A DNA stretch of 64,000 nt from Bin5 sp965116395. Its GTDB lineage: Bacteria > Chloroflexota > Anaerolineae > Caldilineales > Caldilineaceae. Each line of letters opens with the position of its first letter. Positions within the stretch are counted from its first letter, which is position 1. The stretch is from contig OZ220684.1 of assembly GCA_965116395.1 (NCBI GenBank), positions 4,650,001 to 4,714,000 of the forward strand. Direction: 5' to 3'. The position numbers and the translations under genes are program-made. The notes beneath the pieces were generated by a model, which was not told the DNA's origin, did not search any database, and saw only the letters and a program-made list of their open reading frames with translations. Below are positions 18,098-26,947 of the stretch, piece by piece.

Positions 18098-18619
18098 ATG
18101 CCCGAACTATATCTTCGACTTCTTAACCGCATTCTGACACCTGTACTCCTTCTGCTGGCCATATACCTCTTGCTGCGGGGACACAACCTGCCCGGAGGCG
18201 GATTCATCGCCGGTCTGATGGCGGCCGCCGCCTTTCAGCTGCAGATCCTGAGCCGCGGCCATGACAGGGTTCGCAGCGCCATCGGTCCCTACCTGAACAG
18301 CGGCATAGGCCTCGGTCTCGCCGTCGCCATCTGCGCTGGTGTAGCTGGGCTCTTCGAAGGGACCTTCTTCAAAGGTTTGTGGTTCAAACTGAACCTGCCT
18401 CTGCTTGGCTATCTCGAACTCGGTACGCCGGTGATCTTTGATCTAGGAGTATTCCTCGTCGTTGTGAGCGTGGCCACCTCTTTTCTGCTCGGCCTGAGCC
18501 GTGTTTCCGAAGGCGCTGTGACCTTTGACGGGGGCTCAGTCTCGCCGGATCTAGCCGATGAACCTGCAGTCGACCCAATGGAAATAGCAGGGGAAACAAA
18601 CCGTGAGGTTGAGTCATGA
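18098..18619 (+). CDS. mnhB: Mrp antiporter subunit B
   Basis: This 173-residue protein is the MrpB subunit. It has the characteristic LRGHNLPGGGFIAGLM segment near residues 27-42 and the late membrane motif LGTPVIFDLGVFLVV. About four helices are visible, followed by a polar C-terminal tail. It starts 160 bp after mnhA, the largest gap in the operon, so a secondary promoter could exist here. Its last codons overlap the mnhC start by four bases (ATGA), which indicates translational coupling. Mrp complexes exchange cytoplasmic Na+ for external protons. Confidence 0.95.
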   Translation: MPELYLRLLNRILTPVLLLLAIYLLLRGHNLPGGGFIAGLMAAAAFQLQILSRGHDRVRSAIGPYLNSGIGLGLAVAICAGVAGLFEGTFFKGLWFKLNLPLLGYLELGTPVIFDLGVFLVVVSVATSFLLGLSRVSEGAVTFDGGSVSPDLADEPAVDPMEIAGETNREVES

Positions 18620-19155
18620 TCTCTGTACTCCTGGCCTTCGCTGTCGGCAGCCTCTTTGCCTGCGGCGCCTATATGATCATGCGGCGTGGACAAATCAAGT
18701 TGATCCTCGGCTTGGGGTTGCTGAGCCATGGCGTCAACCTACTTCTTTTCGGTTCCGGCCGGCTCGCAGAGGGCCGCCCCCCCATCTTTCTCGACAAGGA
18801 CAGCTACGCGGAAACCATTGCCTGGTCACTGCCTGCAGACCCGTTGCCTCAGGCCCTGATCCTTACAGCGATCGTCATCAGCTTCGGCATTACAGCCTTC
18901 GTCATCGTGTTGGTGAACCGGCGCCATACCATCACCGCAACAGACTTTGTGCACGGCGAGTTTGTCCCGCTCCTGAAGGAAGGAGATCCCTTCGATTTCT
19001 CCGAACCATCGGAAATAGACCAGTATGACTGGCTAGCCTACGAGGTGGATGAGGTATACGACAGTGACGAACCACTGTCCGGCCTGCCGCCCCGCCCGCC
19101 GTCTGAACACGACGAATCAGCCGCCATGGAAGAGGACAACTACCAATGGCCGTAA
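18616..19155 (+). CDS. mnhC: Mrp antiporter subunit C
   Basis: This 179-residue NuoK-like subunit has three helices in residues 1-105, with the family segments GLGLLSHGVNLLLF and DPLPQALILTAIVISFG. The C-terminal 70 residues are an acidic, proline-containing tail (rich in Asp and Glu), longer than I expect for MrpC. It overlaps mnhB by four bases and mnhD by ten, so B-C-D are translationally coupled. The tail could interact with partner subunits at the cytoplasmic face; that is inference. Confidence 0.94.
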   Translation: MISVLLAFAVGSLFACGAYMIMRRGQIKLILGLGLLSHGVNLLLFGSGRLAEGRPPIFLDKDSYAETIAWSLPADPLPQALILTAIVISFGITAFVIVLVNRRHTITATDFVHGEFVPLLKEGDPFDFSEPSEIDQYDWLAYEVDEVYDSDEPLSGLPPRPPSEHDESAAMEEDNYQWP

Positions 19156-20804
19156 GCGCCAATTTGCTGGCCGCGCCCGTCGCCGCGCCTCTCCTGATAG
19201 CCGCTCTCATCCTGTTACTGGCACGCTGGGGAGGAAGAAGGCTAATCCGGCATCAGATCGCCCTGACTGCGCTGGCCCTGTGTTTCAACTTTGCTGTCGC
19301 TCTGCTTATCTTTCAGGCTACTGCCGGACAGGGGGAACGACTTGTTCTGCAGATGGGTGCATGGTCTGCTCCCTACGGTGTCACCGTTTACGGTGACGGG
19401 CTGTCGGCGACTCTCCTGCTTCTGACGGCGCTGGTCGCCTTGGCCGTCTATCCATTTGCCGTCGCCACAATCGATTACCACAGGGCGCGAATGGGGTTTC
19501 ATCCCCTCTATCTCTTCCTTCTCATGGGTGTCAACGGCGCTTTCCTGGCCGGAGACCTCTTCAATCTATATGTATTCTTTGAAGTACTCCTGATGGCCAG
19601 CTTTGTGCTGCTGACAGTGGGCGCGCAGCCGGCCCAGACCAACAGCGGCATCCGCTATGTTGTTCTCAATCTACTGGCGTCAACCGTGTTCCTGGTGGCG
19701 GCCGGAATCGCCTACGGCACGCTCGGCACTCTAAACATGGCCCAGATTGCGGAAAGGCTGCCGTTGGCTTCTCCGGCCGTGCGCACGTTATTCGCCGGAC
19801 TGCTCTTGGTTGGCTTCGGCAGCAAGGCCGCGATTTTCCCACTGTTTTTCTGGCTGCCGGCCAGCTATCACACACCTCCCCCGGCAGTGACAGCCCTTTT
19901 TGGGGGGTTATTGACCAAAGTTGGCGTCTACACGCTTTTCCGCAGCTTTACCCTTTTCTTTCCTGAACTGCTGATCAGCTGGCAGCCCACTCTGCTTACC
20001 ATTGCCGGCGCAACTATGCTGGTCGGCGCGCTCGGCGCTTTAGCCCAGCCGGGAATCCGCCGCCTGCTCAGCTTTCACATCATCAGCCACGTAGGGTTCA
20101 TGCTGATGGGACTGGCCGTCGCCCTCAGCGGAAACAAGCTGGCCATCGGATTTGGGCTTGGCGCAGCCGTCCTCTATCTCTGCCACCACATGATCATCAA
20201 GACCGCGCTCATCATGGCGGGTGGGGCAGTCGAACTGCATATGGGTAGCGACCGGCTTGCCTCCATCGGTGGGCTTGTTACACGACATCCCTTCCTGGCA
20301 TTTCTCTTCTTTATGGCCGCGATTTCTCTTGCTGGCGTCCCGCCTTTCAGCGGCTTCGTGAGCAAACTCAGCCTTCTGCAGATCACGCTCGATACGCGCC
20401 ATTGGCTGGTTTCTGGTGTAAGCATATTCGCAAGCCTTTTGACTATGTTGAACATGATGCGGCTCTGGCGCGAGTCCTTCTGGGGAGACTACAAGCGTCC
20501 TAGCCGCGTACCGTCCCGCATTTTGCAAAGCAGTCTTCGTCAACGGCTGATGCTGACGCCGATTGCAGTACTTGTCCTACTTAGTCTGGGCCTTGGAATT
20601 CTGGGTGGACCGGCTTTCAGGCTGTCGATGCGAGTGGCGCAACAGGCACTTGATCGTCAGGCTTACATCGATGCCGTATCGCCGGCCGCAACGTTCTCAA
20701 CAAAGCCTCCCAGTCATTTCGTCCCTACAAACGCAACTGTTCCGTCGTTCTTCACCGAAGATGCAGCCGATCTGGCGAGAAGTACTTTCGTGCCGTCGCC
20801 TTGA
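19146..20804 (+). CDS. mnhD: Mrp antiporter subunit D
   Basis: This 552-residue NuoN/NuoL-like subunit carries the proton-translocating core of the Mrp complex. The key motifs are LYVFFEVLLMASFVL near residue 141, the lysine helix KAAIFPLFFWLPASYH near 228 and GLLTKVGVYTL near 256. About 13-14 helices are visible. A 70-residue Ser/Thr/Ala-rich tail follows the last helix and is longer than usual. The start overlaps the end of mnhC by ten bases. The subunit order and spacing match typical seven-gene Mrp operons. Confidence 0.95.
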   Translation: MAVSANLLAAPVAAPLLIAALILLLARWGGRRLIRHQIALTALALCFNFAVALLIFQATAGQGERLVLQMGAWSAPYGVTVYGDGLSATLLLLTALVALAVYPFAVATIDYHRARMGFHPLYLFLLMGVNGAFLAGDLFNLYVFFEVLLMASFVLLTVGAQPAQTNSGIRYVVLNLLASTVFLVAAGIAYGTLGTLNMAQIAERLPLASPAVRTLFAGLLLVGFGSKAAIFPLFFWLPASYHTPPPAVTALFGGLLTKVGVYTLFRSFTLFFPELLISWQPTLLTIAGATMLVGALGALAQPGIRRLLSFHIISHVGFMLMGLAVALSGNKLAIGFGLGAAVLYLCHHMIIKTALIMAGGAVELHMGSDRLASIGGLVTRHPFLAFLFFMAAISLAGVPPFSGFVSKLSLLQITLDTRHWLVSGVSIFASLLTMLNMMRLWRESFWGDYKRPSRVPSRILQSSLRQRLMLTPIAVLVLLSLGLGILGGPAFRLSMRVAQQALDRQAYIDAVSPAATFSTKPPSHFVPTNATVPSFFTEDAADLARSTFVPSP

Positions 20805-20883
20805 CATGTAAAGCGTCGGTTCCTTAGGCCCTATCTGGATAAACGCGACCGAAGGGCCTGCTCGACAGGAATTAAAGTATCCA

Positions 20884-21528
20884 ATGCAGCGACTCCTTGT
20901 GCTGAATCTGTTCATATCACTACTGTGGCCGATCCTCAACAACGAACTCACGTTGCGATCGCTTCTGATCGGTTTCGTCCTTGGCTTCATACTGCTATCG
21001 CTTGTGCAGCGAAGGTATGGCAACTATAACTTTCGCGCAGCCTGGTTCGCCGCTTATGTACTCTACGCCATTCTGAAAAGCAATCTGCAATTGGCCGGCA
21101 AAGTGCTTGCCAAAACCTTGGGCGTACCGACCCCGATGCGACCAGGTATCGTCGCCGTTCCACTTACCCTGACCAATCCATTTGACATCACTGTTTTGGC
21201 CACCGTTATCACGCTGACGCCAGGCACTTTGAGCGTTGACCTCGGGGAAGATGTATCGGGACGGCTCCAGCCGTACAGCCAGCCCGAAGAGGACGCGATC
21301 GGTCTTAAGGCCGACTACGAGGAGCCATGGGCACAGTCGCAGGTGCACTATTCGCCATTACCTGAGCAAAGTATTGAGCCTCGACACAGAGGTGAAGCGG
21401 CCCTGCTTGTTCACGTCATTGATGTCTCTGACCCAGTGGCCTTTCGGGAAGAAATCAAGAGTAGCTTCGAGAACCCGCTCCTGGAGCTTCGCCGCCTGAT
21501 CGTTGAAATGGATGCTGCCGATTCCTAG
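20884..21528 (+). CDS. mnhE: Mrp antiporter subunit E with an insertion
   Basis: This 214-residue subunit has the MnhE core: an N-terminal helix pair, the membrane segment AAWFAAYVLYAILKSNLQLA and the signature ITLTPGTLSVDLGED near residue 118. In most family members the strand LYVHALDV follows almost at once. Here the matching VHVIDVSD comes about 55 residues later, after a polar Pro/Glu/Gln-rich insertion. The frame is intact across it, so it is not a frameshift. The gene follows mnhD by 79 bp and precedes mnhF by 15 bp. Confidence 0.92.
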   Translation: MQRLLVLNLFISLLWPILNNELTLRSLLIGFVLGFILLSLVQRRYGNYNFRAAWFAAYVLYAILKSNLQLAGKVLAKTLGVPTPMRPGIVAVPLTLTNPFDITVLATVITLTPGTLSVDLGEDVSGRLQPYSQPEEDAIGLKADYEEPWAQSQVHYSPLPEQSIEPRHRGEAALLVHVIDVSDPVAFREEIKSSFENPLLELRRLIVEMDAADS

Positions 21529-21543
21529 TGCAGGAGAACACAG

Positions 21544-21855
21544 TTGAGCAACGAACTTTTTGAACTGAGCCTGGGCGTCCTGATGACTCTCGTGACGTTT
21601 TCGCTGTTGCTATGCTTCGGCAGGCTCCTGCGCGGACCAAACCTTCCCAATCGAACCGTGGCTTTCGACCTGATATCAATTCACGCCGTCGGCATTTTTG
21701 TCCTGTTCGCAGTGAACAGTCACTCTTATGTCCTCTTGGAAGGCGCCATCATAACCGCCGTGCTGGGCTTCCTGGGAACCATGATGTTCGCCCGCGCCTT
21801 GGAACGCTTCCCCCATGCCAGGTGGTTGGAACGCCAGTCCAGGGAAGACGAATAG
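21544..21855 (+). CDS. mnhF: Mrp antiporter subunit F
   Basis: This 103-residue protein is the small three-helix MrpF subunit. The family segment GPNLPNRTVAFDLIS lies near residues 32-46. The start is TTG at 21544 with a CAGGAG Shine-Dalgarno eight bases upstream; no ATG fits the family N-terminus. It is 15 bp after mnhE and 35 bp before mnhG. Confidence 0.93.
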   Translation: MSNELFELSLGVLMTLVTFSLLLCFGRLLRGPNLPNRTVAFDLISIHAVGIFVLFAVNSHSYVLLEGAIITAVLGFLGTMMFARALERFPHARWLERQSREDE

Positions 21856-21890
21856 ATGCCTTCAGTTCAGCAACCCGGTGAGTCTCAACC

Positions 21891-22283
21891 ATGGACCCTT
21901 TGACAAGAAACCTGATCGTAGTCATCCTTGCCTCCGTCGGTACCCTCTTCCTGCTCGTCAGTGCATTGGGCATCCTGCGGCTTCCGGATGTACTGACGCG
22001 AATGCACGCCGCCGGCATCGCCGCGACCCTCGGCATCACCTGCCTGCTGCTGGCCACCGGCATTCATTTCCTTGCCGACGGGCAAATGTTTCGCATGATC
22101 GCTCTTATCATCCTCTTCTTTGTGACCGCCCCCATTGCTACAACCACCATGGCCCGGGCAGCATATCGCACCAGCCCTTCCGACCAGTTTGTGCTCGCAC
22201 ACGACGATCTTGCCGCGCTTTCAGCCGCCGCCGGATCTAAAGACCTGGAAAGCCCAGAATCCAAAGACGAACCGCCCGCGTAG
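21891..22283 (+). CDS. mnhG: Mrp antiporter subunit G
   Basis: This 130-residue protein is the last Mrp subunit. It shows three helices and the conserved stretch LGILRLPDVLTRMHAA near residues 26-41, typical of MrpG. A Glu/Pro-rich tail of about 30 residues ends the protein. All seven Mrp subunits are therefore present, in the standard order, on one strand. The gene ends 13 bp before the FGGY kinase, which may be cotranscribed. Confidence 0.94.
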   Translation: MDPLTRNLIVVILASVGTLFLLVSALGILRLPDVLTRMHAAGIAATLGITCLLLATGIHFLADGQMFRMIALIILFFVTAPIATTTMARAAYRTSPSDQFVLAHDDLAALSAAAGSKDLESPESKDEPPA

Positions 22284-22296
22284 GAAGGGCACGACA

Positions 22297-23868
22297 ATGG
22301 CCAACTCGAACTCGAATGATAGGCTGGGCAGCATAGGCCCTCAGCCATCTGAATCTCCGCGGCAACTTATCCTGGCAGTCGATCTGGGCAGCTCCTCGGT
22401 ACGAGCCTCCGCATATCAGACCAACGGATTGAGGCTTGAGGGCACGACCGAGTTTCACCCCACCGAACAGTCCAACGACGGCACTTTCGATCCGCAGATC
22501 CTTGCGGCTCTGACCGAAGAGGTCATTACCGGCTGCCTGAAACGCGTGCGAAGCTTGGGTGGCGACTTCCTATTCATTGCCTCTGCTTGGACGAGCTTCG
22601 CCATGAGCTGGCTCGGCCTGGACGCCGCCGGCAACCCGGTTACACCCGTCTACACCTATGCTGACGCCCGCAGCGGGCCCTATGCCGACATGCTTCGTAG
22701 CGAACTCGCCCGGCAAGACGGCCTCCAGGACACATGGCAGCGTACTGGAACACCGGTCCACACCGCGTACGCACCCGCGCAACTGCTCCGCCTTGCCGCC
22801 GAAGAACCCGCGTTGATGACGAGCGTCGCAGGCTGGCGGACCCTGGCCTCCTACCTGTTTTCGCGCTGGCGGGGCCTGGCCTCAGCGCCTATCAGCAATA
22901 GCGAGGTCGGCTGGACCGGCCTGCTCAATCGTAATTCCATAGATTGGGATGAGCAGCTGATTCAGCGAATTGGCATCGCTTCCGATCAGTTACCAACTGT
23001 TCTTGACTACACGAATTCAGCCGTTGGTTTGACCGAACCCTGGGCCTCTATCTGGCCGGAGCTTGTACATACCCCGTTTTTCCTGGCAGTGGGCGATGGC
23101 GTTGGCGCTAATCTCGGCAGCGGCTGCACCGACAACCGCCGCATCGCGTTGACCATAGGCACGACCGGCGCAATGCGAGTGGTCATCCCAGCGAGTAGTG
23201 CTTCAGACGGGCCCGGCCGCACAGAGCCTTCTCTGCAGCACACACCCGCCGGCCTGTGGAGCTATCCTATTGACAGCAATCGTTGGCTGGTCGGAGGATC
23301 GTTGACCGATGGAGGGTCCCTCTATTCCTGGCTGCGCGCTACACTGGCAAGTCAGGATGGCGAGAAACTGCTCGCCGCGGCCGCCGAACTGGCGCCTGAC
23401 GCACACGGGCTGACTATTCTCCCCTTCCTGCGCGGCGAACGCGCCCCGGGTTGGGCAACCGAGGCCGCGCTCACCATCAGTGGCATGTCCCCTGCCACCA
23501 CACCGGCACATATCGTCCGCGCCTCCTTCGAGGCTGTCGCTCTGCGTTTCCGCCTCATCTTCGACCGGCTCGAACCCCTACTAGCTCCAAACAGCGAGAT
23601 CGTCGCCAGCGGCGGCGCGCTTCAGGACAACAGTCTTTGGCGGCAAATTCTGGCCGATGTCCTGCAGACACCTGTGCATCTCGTCAATGTCGATGAAGCA
23701 ACCAGCCGCGGCGCGGCCATTCTTGCCTTGCAAGCGCTGAATCTTCCGCTGCCGCCCGACCCCCCCACAGTTCACACCTCCATGCCCGACAAAGACGCAG
23801 GCGCGTTCTACGCGCAGGCATTGCGCCGCCAGGAAGATCTCTACGACCGGGTTATTGGTCTTTCGTGA
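22297..23868 (+). CDS. FGGY-family sugar kinase (gluconokinase-like)
   Basis: This 523-residue protein is an FGGY carbohydrate kinase. The N-terminal phosphate-binding motif is VDLGSSSVRASAY (near residue 29). The C-terminal motifs are ILPFLRGERAPGW and ASGGALQDNSLWRQILADV, and the adenosine loop SRGAAILA follows. Gluconokinase is the closest family I recall with the GERAPGW motif, but xylulokinase-type activity cannot be excluded. The ATG at 22297 is chosen because the frame upstream overlaps mnhG. It lies 13 bp after mnhG, though the functions are unrelated. No sugar transporter or regulator lies nearby. Confidence 0.82.
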   Translation: MANSNSNDRLGSIGPQPSESPRQLILAVDLGSSSVRASAYQTNGLRLEGTTEFHPTEQSNDGTFDPQILAALTEEVITGCLKRVRSLGGDFLFIASAWTSFAMSWLGLDAAGNPVTPVYTYADARSGPYADMLRSELARQDGLQDTWQRTGTPVHTAYAPAQLLRLAAEEPALMTSVAGWRTLASYLFSRWRGLASAPISNSEVGWTGLLNRNSIDWDEQLIQRIGIASDQLPTVLDYTNSAVGLTEPWASIWPELVHTPFFLAVGDGVGANLGSGCTDNRRIALTIGTTGAMRVVIPASSASDGPGRTEPSLQHTPAGLWSYPIDSNRWLVGGSLTDGGSLYSWLRATLASQDGEKLLAAAAELAPDAHGLTILPFLRGERAPGWATEAALTISGMSPATTPAHIVRASFEAVALRFRLIFDRLEPLLAPNSEIVASGGALQDNSLWRQILADVLQTPVHLVNVDEATSRGAAILALQALNLPLPPDPPTVHTSMPDKDAGAFYAQALRRQEDLYDRVIGLS

Positions 23869-23995
23869 GAGATTTAAAGCTTGTCTGTCGAGGATGTAAT
23901 TCGTAATGGGGGACTGAACTGGAGCACTGCGACAGGGAGGATGATCGCGAACAGGTCGCCCTTCTCATCCCGCTATCAGATCAGATGGCCTTCAC

Positions 23996-25228
23996 TCAGT
24001 CTCCCGCTGCCTTGGTAGCCACACCCAAAGTGACAGCGGCAGCGCTCTTGCGCCAAATGTATAGCGCAGCCAGCGCTAACACCACGTAAACCACTGTGTT
24101 GAGGGCGAACACGCCTGGCATTCCTATCAGAGGAAATACTGCCGCACCCAGTATCGGCGCCAGCAGTCGACCCCCCGAGGTGACACTGTTATTCAGTCCG
24201 AATGTTGTACCGTGCGCACCGTGAGGAGTACGCAGGTTGAGCAGCGCACTCGTGGCAGGCATGATCGCCCCTGCGCTGATGCCGACCAGGGCCTGCAGAA
24301 CTAACAGCTGCCAAGCTTCTGTCACAAAGATCTGGGCCATGTAAACCAGCACCGCGCTGAGAGCACCGGCCGTCAACACCTTCTCGTGACCGAGTCTGTC
24401 ACCAATCTTTCCCAGATAGACAGCACCTACGGAGCCAATTGCAGCCTTGGCTCCCATACTCAGCCCAGTGATTGCAACCGCGCCCCTGCTCGTTGCTAGC
24501 AAGTCGACGAAGAAGAATGCCATTAAAGGCATCGTAACGGAGCGCCCTAAGCTCTGCAGAAAAGTCGCAAAATAGAGCGACCCCATATCCGGCGCCCGCA
24601 AAAGCTTTTTGTAGCCCTCCCAGAATTTGACTCGCTCCTTCGGAGGCGGGGGCTTAAAGTCCTCCCGCACGAAGACAATTACCGCAACCGCAGCTAGAGT
24701 TAGTGCCGCCCCGGTAACCCAGAAACTGGCGCGGTAGCCCAGCGCTTCGCTTACAAGCCCGCCAATCAGGGGCCCAACAGCAACACCCACCCAGATCCCT
24801 GTCTGAATCAAGCCAAGCGACTCGCCCGACTTTTCCTTGGGGACCGTTGCCGCAACCAGCGCACTGGTGGCCGAGACAACGCCTGTGAACAGTCCCTGCA
24901 CCATCCGAATCAGGACCAACTGTTCCGCGCTCTGTGCATAACCCATCATCACTATCATCACCGCACCGCCCAAAGTGGCGCGCACGAGCATCGGTTTTCG
25001 GCCATAACGGTCGGCGACCGCGCCCCAAATCGGTGACGACAGCATCATCGTTACGGCCTGCGAGGAAAAGACCATGCCCGACCAGAACGCGACGGACCCT
25101 CTCGTGGAAACGCCTAGCTCTTCCACATAGAGGGGCAGAAACGGAAAGACCAGGCTGAAGCCCGCTACCGATAAGACCTGTATTGCGAACAGCAAGTAAA
25201 GATTGCGCCGCCACTCGGCCATTTTCAA
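23996..25228 (-). CDS. MFS drug-efflux-type transporter
   Basis: This 410-residue protein is a 12-helix major facilitator. The loop 2-3 motif reads GAVADRYGRKPMLV near residues 64-77, and a matching GKIGDRLGHEKVL motif follows in the second half. The helix-5 antiporter motif GVAVGPLIGG near 151 indicates a drug/proton antiporter subfamily. Its substrate is unknown. The gene converges with the FGGY kinase. A 24-bp inverted repeat lies just upstream (25245-25269), where a repressor could act. Confidence 0.88.
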   Translation of the reverse strand: MKMAEWRRNLYLLFAIQVLSVAGFSLVFPFLPLYVEELGVSTRGSVAFWSGMVFSSQAVTMMLSSPIWGAVADRYGRKPMLVRATLGGAVMIVMMGYAQSAEQLVLIRMVQGLFTGVVSATSALVAATVPKEKSGESLGLIQTGIWVGVAVGPLIGGLVSEALGYRASFWVTGAALTLAAVAVIVFVREDFKPPPPKERVKFWEGYKKLLRAPDMGSLYFATFLQSLGRSVTMPLMAFFFVDLLATSRGAVAITGLSMGAKAAIGSVGAVYLGKIGDRLGHEKVLTAGALSAVLVYMAQIFVTEAWQLLVLQALVGISAGAIMPATSALLNLRTPHGAHGTTFGLNNSVTSGGRLLAPILGAAVFPLIGMPGVFALNTVVYVVLALAALYIWRKSAAAVTLGVATKAAGD

Positions 25229-25244
25229 TCTCGACGCCTATCAA

Positions 25245-25269
25245 AGACAGATAATAGTTCTACTGTCTC
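25245..25269. promoter_or_regulatory. Inverted repeat upstream of the MFS gene
   Basis: AGACAG (25245-25250) and CTGTCT (25264-25269) face each other across 13 bases, 17 bp before the MFS start codon. The position and spacing would suit an operator for a dimeric repressor, but no such regulator gene is adjacent and the arms are only six bases long. Confidence 0.3.
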
Positions 25270-25391
25270 TAAATCGCTTTTGTAAACCGCTAAAGTGGAT
25301 TGACCCAGATGCTACCATATTTCGACTGTTCGGACAAACAGCACAATCGAATCAGCATTTCCCCTGAACCTTCGACTGTGCCGGTCCTCGC

Positions 25392-26471
25392 TCAAAAAGC
25401 CTGCGGAAACAGGTAAGCGATCATCCCCAGGGTAATGTTATAGGAGGCGTGCGCAATAACACACGTTGACGTGTTGAATCGCATCCGCAACAGACCAAGG
25501 ATCAGTCCCACGATGAACACAGCAAGCGTCGATAGGGTGATTCCGTATTGACTGTGCACAACCGCAAACAGAAGGCTCGTAAACAGTAGGCCGAAGCGTG
25601 GCTGCAACGCCCCGCGAAAAAGAGTCTCTTCGCCGATTCCGGCAGCCAGACCCAGCGTGAGAATACCCGGAATCGACCCAAGCAGCGGCCCGATGAGAGA
25701 TTCCGATAGCCGCTCAACGTCCTCGTTCAACCCCCAACCGACTGCCTGTGCTACGATTTCCAAGACAATGATGACGCCGACGGATAGCAGCCCGGTCCCG
25801 ATGCCAACTGCGATCGCGGCTGGGCTCGGTACGACCAGCCCCAGCCGTTCAAGCGCTTGGCCCCACTTGCGGCGCGTCAGCCAGCCAATGCCAACCATCG
25901 CCCAGACTGCAAACAGGATCTGCTGCACCCAGAGCGAGAACAGAAGTGAACCGATACTTGGTTCCGAAGCCTCTGACAGGTCCGCCAAAGTATCCAGTCC
26001 TATGGCGAGCGTGAATGTCAGGTTTATCACGACCAACATGACGAACGAAACAGCGATCGCATGAACGCTGCTGCGAAAATCTATCCGTATGAGTCTTGCC
26101 AGCTGCTTGCGAACCGCAGGCAGCAGGAAGAGCGGCGCAGCAGCCGCCGGCGCCCACAGGCCCAGGCCCAATACATCCAGTCTGTCCAGAACAGGCAGGA
26201 TCCCTTCGGTCGCCTCGGTCCCGCCGCCTGACAGCAGATCGAGAAAGTTCTGCTGCAAGTTGTCGTTTGTCTCCATGAGAACGGCAATGACGTGCAATGT
26301 CGCGCCGACCATCGCCATTATTCCGAAAATGAACAGATGAAATGCGTAAGTCAGTCCGGCTATCGTCTTTGCAGTGCCTCCTTCCAACCTGTGTTTGTCT
26401 GCAAGGTTGGCCAAAAGGACTATCAGGAACAGTGGCGCGAAAAGCAGGACCGTAAGTATACTCTCGCCCAT
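25392..26471 (-). CDS. CPBP-family intramembrane metalloprotease
   Basis: This 359-residue membrane protein ends in a CPBP (CAAX protease and bacteriocin-processing) domain. The catalytic motif EETLFRGALQPRFG lies near residue 275 and the second motif FAVVHSQYG about 20 residues later; a late HASYN supplies a further histidine. About eight to ten helices are visible. The first 150 residues form an extra membrane region. The ATG at 26471 is preferred because AAGGAG lies at a workable distance, whereas the in-frame GTG at 26483 overlaps that sequence. Family members process prenylated or signal-type peptides; the substrate here is unknown. Confidence 0.87.
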   Translation of the reverse strand: MGESILTVLLFAPLFLIVLLANLADKHRLEGGTAKTIAGLTYAFHLFIFGIMAMVGATLHVIAVLMETNDNLQQNFLDLLSGGGTEATEGILPVLDRLDVLGLGLWAPAAAAPLFLLPAVRKQLARLIRIDFRSSVHAIAVSFVMLVVINLTFTLAIGLDTLADLSEASEPSIGSLLFSLWVQQILFAVWAMVGIGWLTRRKWGQALERLGLVVPSPAAIAVGIGTGLLSVGVIIVLEIVAQAVGWGLNEDVERLSESLIGPLLGSIPGILTLGLAAGIGEETLFRGALQPRFGLLFTSLLFAVVHSQYGITLSTLAVFIVGLILGLLRMRFNTSTCVIAHASYNITLGMIAYLFPQAF

Positions 26472-26575
26472 ATCAGAATTCACTCCTTCTCATATTACAG
26501 TCACCAGTGCGCGAAAGTTGTGGCTTGGACTGGTCCTTAGATGAGACCTGATTCGATTCAATCTACATGTAAGGC

Positions 26576-26581
26576 TATAAT
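26576..26581 (+). promoter_or_regulatory. Isolated TATAAT box upstream of ppk
   Basis: A perfect TATAAT at 26576-26581 in the CPBP-ppk intergenic region has no good -35 partner. It could be a distal second promoter of ppk, giving a leader of more than 350 bases. Confidence 0.3.
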
Positions 26582-26854
26582 CTAAGAGGTTTCTTATCAA
26601 GTCTCTAGAACATGCGGCTCCCAATGACCTGACCGTTTCAGGCGCCTGCACAGTCTATTCTCTTAAGGAAACGTCTCTTGGCTATTAGCAAGCGTACCAT
26701 ACATCGCGCATAAGAACCGTAACGCCCCGCCCTCATCCTCGGATTGTGCTCAACCTCATTGCATGTGACCGTGTCCAAGGCTAAGACTGAAAGGAAACCT
26801 GTGGAAAGGAGACCACAGCGCGAGACGCTCACACGTTATGTTCAACCCGCGCGC

Positions 26855-26883
26855 TTTACATTTGGACAGGATTTCTCTAAAAT
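26855..26883 (+). promoter_or_regulatory. Candidate promoter of ppk
   Basis: TTTACA (26855-26860) and TAAAAT (26878-26883) with a 17-base spacer lie 64 bases before the ATG at 26948. This supports that ATG over the longer open frame that begins at 26744. Confidence 0.5.
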
Positions 26884-26947
26884 AGAGCTTGCCCTCGTGA
26901 AGTGTCGAGCCTTTTGCCCTTCGAACTGTCAGTCGGAGACCCGTTTG

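Noticed and set aside
26744..26947. Longer N-terminus for polyphosphate kinase
   Set aside because: A promoter at 26855-26883 lies inside it, and the family does not need these residues.
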